Shown piece after piece: positions 5,910 through 9,295 of a stretch of DNA of 9,295 nucleotides. The position numbers were made by a program, and so were the translations under genes. How positions within the stretch are numbered: position 1 is the first letter of the stretch; the number at the start of each line of letters is the position of its first letter. The stretch lies in the NCBI GenBank assembly GCA_003537695.1, contig DPRC01000177.1:2930-12224 (forward strand). The letters run 5' to 3'. The notes under the pieces were generated by a model that saw only the letters and a list, made by a program, of their open reading frames with translations, had not been told where the DNA came from and did no database searches. This stretch comes from Polaribacter sp. GTDB lineage: Bacteria > Bacteroidota > Bacteroidia > Flavobacteriales > Flavobacteriaceae.

Positions 5910-7706
5910 ATGTCTGCATCTCTAGAACTTCAAGTAAAAACATTGCCAAATGAACCTGGTGTGTATCAGTATTTTGATAAAAATGAGGTTATTATTTATA
6001 TTGGGAAAGCGAAAAACTTAAAGAAAAGAGTTTCCTCTTATTTTTCGAAGACACATGAAAACGGTAAAACGAAAGTATTAGTAACAAAAATTATAAGCAT
6101 AAAACACATTGTTGTAGAGACAGAGACAGATGCTTTATTACTAGAGAACAACCTTATAAAAAAACACAAACCTCGGTATAATATTTTACTAAAAGACGAT
6201 AAAACATACCCTTGGATATGTATTAAAAAAGAGCGTTTTCCTAGAATCTTCATGACACGAAGAGTTATAAAAGACGGTTCAGAATATTTTGGGCCTTATA
6301 CCTCTATAAAGACCGTAAGAGTTTTATTAGATCTTATTAAAGAACTGTATCCATTAAGAACGTGTAATTTTGATTTAAGCTACCAAAATATAAATGAAGG
6401 CAAACATAAAGTTTGTTTAGAATACCATTTGAAAAATTGTAAGGGAGCCTGTGAAGGGTTCGAAACGGAAAGCCATTATAATAATTCTATCAAAGAGATT
6501 AGAAATATTATCAAAGGGAATTTTAAAGAGAGTCTTGATAAGTTTCAAGAAATGATGTTTCTTTTTGCTCAAAAAATGGAATTTGAAGAAGCGCAAAAGA
6601 TTAAAGAAAAACTCAATTTATTAGGCAATTATCAGTCGAAAAGTACCATTATAAATCCCGCCATAAATAACGTAGATGTTTTTTCTATAATTTCAGATGA
6701 AACCCATGGGTATGCTAATTTTCTAAAGATTTCTAATGGCGCGATTATTCAGTCGCATACAACAGAAATTAAGAAAAAATTAGCGGAGACAGATAAGGAA
6801 TTACTAGAACTTTTTATTATTGAAATAAGACAGCGTTTTAATTCGATTTCTCCAGAAATTTATGTGCCTTTTAAAGTGGATGTAGGGGAAAGTTTAAAAG
6901 TGACAGTTCCGATATTGGGAGACAAAAAACGCATTGTAGAACTTTCTGAAAGAAATGCGAAATACTATAAATTAGAACAGTTAAAACAAGTTCAAATTGT
7001 AGATCCCGACAGGCATGTAAAAAGAATCATGGCACAAATGAAAAAAGATTTGCGCCTTACTGTGGAACCTCGGCATATAGAATGTTTCGATAATTCCAAT
7101 ATTCAAGGAACGCATCCTGTAGCTGCCTGTGTAGTTTTTAAAGATGGGAAGCCCAGTAAAAAAGAGTACAGACATTACAATATTAAAACAGTGGTGGGGC
7201 CCGATGATTTTGGCTCGATGGAAGAGGTGGTTTATCGAAGGTACAAGCGTTTACTGGAGGAAAAGCAACCACTACCGCAATTGATTATTGTAGACGGTGG
7301 GAAAGGACAGTTATCTTCTGGGTTAAAAGCTTTGGAAGATTTGGGCCTGCGTGGTAAAATTGCCATTATAGGAATAGCAAAAAGGTTAGAAGAAATTTAT
7401 TATCCAGAAGATCCGATTCCTTTATACTTAGATAAAAAATCAGAAACTTTAAAGATTACACAATATTTAAGAAACGAAGCACACCGATTTGGGATTACAT
7501 TTCATAGAAATAAGCGCAGTAAAACAGCGGTAAAATCTGAGTTAGAACAAATTCCTAATGTTGGCATACAGACAATTACAACCTTATTGCGTAAATTTAA
7601 GTCAGCAAAGCGCGTTAAAGAGGCTAGTTTAGAAGACTTAAAGGCAGAGGTTGGGCACGCTAGAGCAATGAAAATACATGATTATTATCATAAAAAACCA
7701 GCATGA
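5910..7706 (+). CDS. uvrC: Excinuclease ABC subunit C (UvrC)
   Basis: Nuclease of nucleotide excision repair that makes both incisions around a lesion marked by UvrA-UvrB. In 598 residues (E. coli 610) all domains are present in order. The GIY-YIG domain (about 12-95) makes the 3' cut, with GVY (17-19), YIG (30-32), R40 and E79. A cysteine cluster, C152, C169, C177 and C181 (spacing C-x7-C-x3-C for the last three), matches the iron-sulfur site reported for E. coli UvrC. The UVR motif that contacts UvrB is at about 207-240. The RNase H-like domain for the 5' cut shows FDNSN (D394), PDDFG (D432/D433), VDGGKGQ (D462) and H525. The C-terminal helix-hairpin-helix DNA-binding part runs from about 543. 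An in-frame TAA at 5898-5900 excludes an earlier start, and the next Met (115) would remove the GIY-YIG domain. The stop codon overlaps the next gene's start by 4 nt. Confidence 0.98.
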   Translation: MSASLELQVKTLPNEPGVYQYFDKNEVIIYIGKAKNLKKRVSSYFSKTHENGKTKVLVTKIISIKHIVVETETDALLLENNLIKKHKPRYNILLKDDKTYPWICIKKERFPRIFMTRRVIKDGSEYFGPYTSIKTVRVLLDLIKELYPLRTCNFDLSYQNINEGKHKVCLEYHLKNCKGACEGFETESHYNNSIKEIRNIIKGNFKESLDKFQEMMFLFAQKMEFEEAQKIKEKLNLLGNYQSKSTIINPAINNVDVFSIISDETHGYANFLKISNGAIIQSHTTEIKKKLAETDKELLELFIIEIRQRFNSISPEIYVPFKVDVGESLKVTVPILGDKKRIVELSERNAKYYKLEQLKQVQIVDPDRHVKRIMAQMKKDLRLTVEPRHIECFDNSNIQGTHPVAACVVFKDGKPSKKEYRHYNIKTVVGPDDFGSMEEVVYRRYKRLLEEKQPLPQLIIVDGGKGQLSSGLKALEDLGLRGKIAIIGIAKRLEEIYYPEDPIPLYLDKKSETLKITQYLRNEAHRFGITFHRNKRSKTAVKSELEQIPNVGIQTITTLLRKFKSAKRVKEASLEDLKAEVGHARAMKIHDYYHKKPA

Positions 7707-9295
7707 AGTTTAAAGTAGCTTTTCTCCTTTTTCTTTTTTCCTTAGGTGTTTCTTCACAAAAGACACCACCTAAAGTAGGATTGGTTTTAAGTGGTGGTGG
7801 TGCAAAAGGGTTTGCACATATAGGTGTTTTAAAGGAAATTGATAAAGCAGGGTTACAGATAGATTATATTGGAGGTACAAGTATGGGCGGCATTATTGGC
7901 GGTTTGTATGCTGTTGGATATTCCGGAAATCAGATAGAGGAGATTATGCTAAACACTGATTTTTTAGCATTATTACGAGACATATTACCAAGAAAAGCAG
8001 AAACTTTTTTTGAGAAAGAATTTGGAGAGAAAACAGTTTTTACGCTCCCAGTAAATCAAGGTAAAATTAGTTTTCCTACAGCAATCTCTAAAGGACAGAA
8101 CGTTTTAAATTTCCTGTTAGAATTAATTGATACTTCAAACCCCCGACAAGATTTTTCTAAACTTCCAATTCCTTTTTTCTGTATTGCTACCGACTTAGAA
8201 AACGGCACTCCTGTGTTATTAGAAGAAGGTTCTTTGCCTTTGGCACTCAGAGCAAGCGGCTCTTTCCCAACGCTCTTAAACCCAATAGAAATTGACGGGA
8301 AACTACTAACAGACGGAGGAATTGCAAATAATTTTCCTGTAAGTCTTATGAAGGATAAAGGGATGGATATTGTAATTGGGGTAAACGTAGAGGGGAAGCT
8401 AATTCAAAAAGAAAAATTGAACTCTATTGTTGCATTGCTCAACCAAATTATGAGTTACCCAATGTATCGCAAAACAGATGAAGAAATAAAAAAATTAGAT
8501 GTGTATATCCATCCAGAAATATATCAATATACGGTAGTTGATTTTGATGAGAAAATTAAAATATTAGAGAAAGGTGCGGTAGAAGCAAAAAAATTTACCC
8601 TTATTTTTGAAAAACTTGCTAGGAAGCAATTTGAAAAAAAGTTGATAAAAACAAAACGATTTCCTACAGAAAAAGTGTTGATATCTGACATTGGTGTTCA
8701 AGGAATTCGGAATTATACGAGAGCCTATGTTTTAGGCAAGCTAAATATAAAAGTAGGGGACAGTCTCTCTAGGAAAGAGGTTACTTCAAAAATACACTCC
8801 CTGTCGGCAACTAGAAACTACAACCGAATTGAATATCATTTAAGCGAAAAGTTAAAGGGTCGTTATTTTTTAGATTTTAGGGTAAAAGAATCCGATAAAA
8901 ACGCAAATTTAAAATTAGGTGTACATTATGATTTGTTATATAAATCTAGTGTTTTGGCAACATATAGTCAGAAGCACCTCTTTAAAAAGAACGATTTATT
9001 TTCTGTAGATATGATCTTAGGGGACAATATAAGATACAATTTAAATTATTTTGTAGACAATGGTTTTTACATCAGCTACGGCTTTAGATCGCGATATAAT
9101 CATTTTAAAAGCAACTCAAAGTTCAATCAAGTTTCTGACTTGCCAAACTTAAATAGCATTAATCTAAGTTATTCAGACATTACCAATCAAGCCTTTTTCC
9201 AAACAACATATAGTAGGAAATTTGCTTTAGGTTTAGGATTAGAACACAAGTGGATTAAAGCCTCTACAGCAACATTAGCCTCTGCCGCAGCGCCA
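7703..9295 (+). CDS. Patatin-like phospholipase with POTRA and outer-membrane barrel (type Vd autotransporter-like), 3' end outside window
   Basis: An open frame of 531 codons reaching the right edge without a stop. Residues 1-18 are a signal peptide (hydrophobic 5-16, likely cleavage after GVSS before Gln19), so the protein leaves the cytoplasm. The patatin domain (about 24-300) has the oxyanion-hole motif GGGAKG (31-36), the nucleophile motif GTSMG (Ser60) and DGG with the partner Asp204, so the Ser-Asp dyad of a lipid acyl hydrolase is complete. Residues about 325-393 resemble a POTRA domain (VLISDIGVQGI, RNYTRAYVLGKL). From about 397 on, alternating polar and hydrophobic strands rich in Tyr, Phe and Asn look like the start of an Omp85-type barrel. 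This order is that of PlpD/FplA-type type Vd autotransporters; related full-length Bacteroidota proteins usually exceed 700 residues, so perhaps 200 residues are missing. The ATG overlaps the uvrC stop (ATGA at 7703-7706), implying co-transcription and probably coupled translation. Lipid substrate and final location (surface or released) are not known. Confidence 0.9.
   Translation, partial: MKFKVAFLLFLFSLGVSSQKTPPKVGLVLSGGGAKGFAHIGVLKEIDKAGLQIDYIGGTSMGGIIGGLYAVGYSGNQIEEIMLNTDFLALLRDILPRKAETFFEKEFGEKTVFTLPVNQGKISFPTAISKGQNVLNFLLELIDTSNPRQDFSKLPIPFFCIATDLENGTPVLLEEGSLPLALRASGSFPTLLNPIEIDGKLLTDGGIANNFPVSLMKDKGMDIVIGVNVEGKLIQKEKLNSIVALLNQIMSYPMYRKTDEEIKKLDVYIHPEIYQYTVVDFDEKIKILEKGAVEAKKFTLIFEKLARKQFEKKLIKTKRFPTEKVLISDIGVQGIRNYTRAYVLGKLNIKVGDSLSRKEVTSKIHSLSATRNYNRIEYHLSEKLKGRYFLDFRVKESDKNANLKLGVHYDLLYKSSVLATYSQKHLFKKNDLFSVDMILGDNIRYNLNYFVDNGFYISYGFRSRYNHFKSNSKFNQVSDLPNLNSINLSYSDITNQAFFQTTYSRKFALGLGLEHKWIKASTATLASAAAP

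Noticed and set aside
1..9295. Mobile elements, CRISPR arrays, tRNA or rRNA genes, toxin-antitoxin or defence genes
   Set aside because: No transposase motif, terminal inverted repeat, regularly spaced repeat, tRNA-like sequence or small gene pair was found; all genes are intact housekeeping or envelope genes with similar composition and one orientation.

Overview
The window looks like chromosomal core sequence from a marine-type member of the Bacteroidota, most likely the family Flavobacteriaceae (Polaribacter/Tenacibaculum-like). The evidence is a low GC content (about one third by eye), start codons without Shine-Dalgarno sequences, upstream octamers that fit the Bacteroidota -7 promoter element TAnnTTTG, and family-typical protein variants: a type-2 isoleucyl-tRNA synthetase, a short DksA/TraR protein with a degenerate zinc finger, an LspA with a long periplasmic insert, and a patatin fused to an outer-membrane barrel. 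Genus is inference only.

All six genes lie on the + strand. (1) 126-884 encodes a DjlA-like membrane co-chaperone (glycine-zipper membrane segment, TerB domain, C-terminal J domain). (2) 1004-4793 holds ileS and, 4 nt later, a dksA/traR-like gene, closed by a strong intrinsic terminator at 4801-4830. (3) 5069-5686 is lspA (lipoprotein signal peptidase) with its own promoter. (4) 5910-7706 is uvrC, whose ATG lies only 4 nt after a -7-like box; its stop codon overlaps by 4 nt the start of (5), a patatin-like phospholipase of the type Vd autotransporter kind (7703 to the right edge), which is cut by the window at 531 codons.

The genes serve translation (ileS), transcriptional adjustment (dksA-like), lipoprotein maturation (lspA), nucleotide excision repair (uvrC), membrane chaperoning (djlA-like) and a surface or secreted lipase. 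The ileS...lspA neighbourhood resembles the ileS-lspA pair of Proteobacteria, here with a DksA-like gene inserted. I see no mobile element, CRISPR array, rRNA or tRNA, and no wholly new system. The best points for a second look are the swapped HIGH motif (GVHH) of IleRS, which is associated with very strong mupirocin resistance, the loss of three of four zinc-finger cysteines in the DksA-like protein, the probably leaderless uvrC transcript, and the uvrC/patatin overlap.
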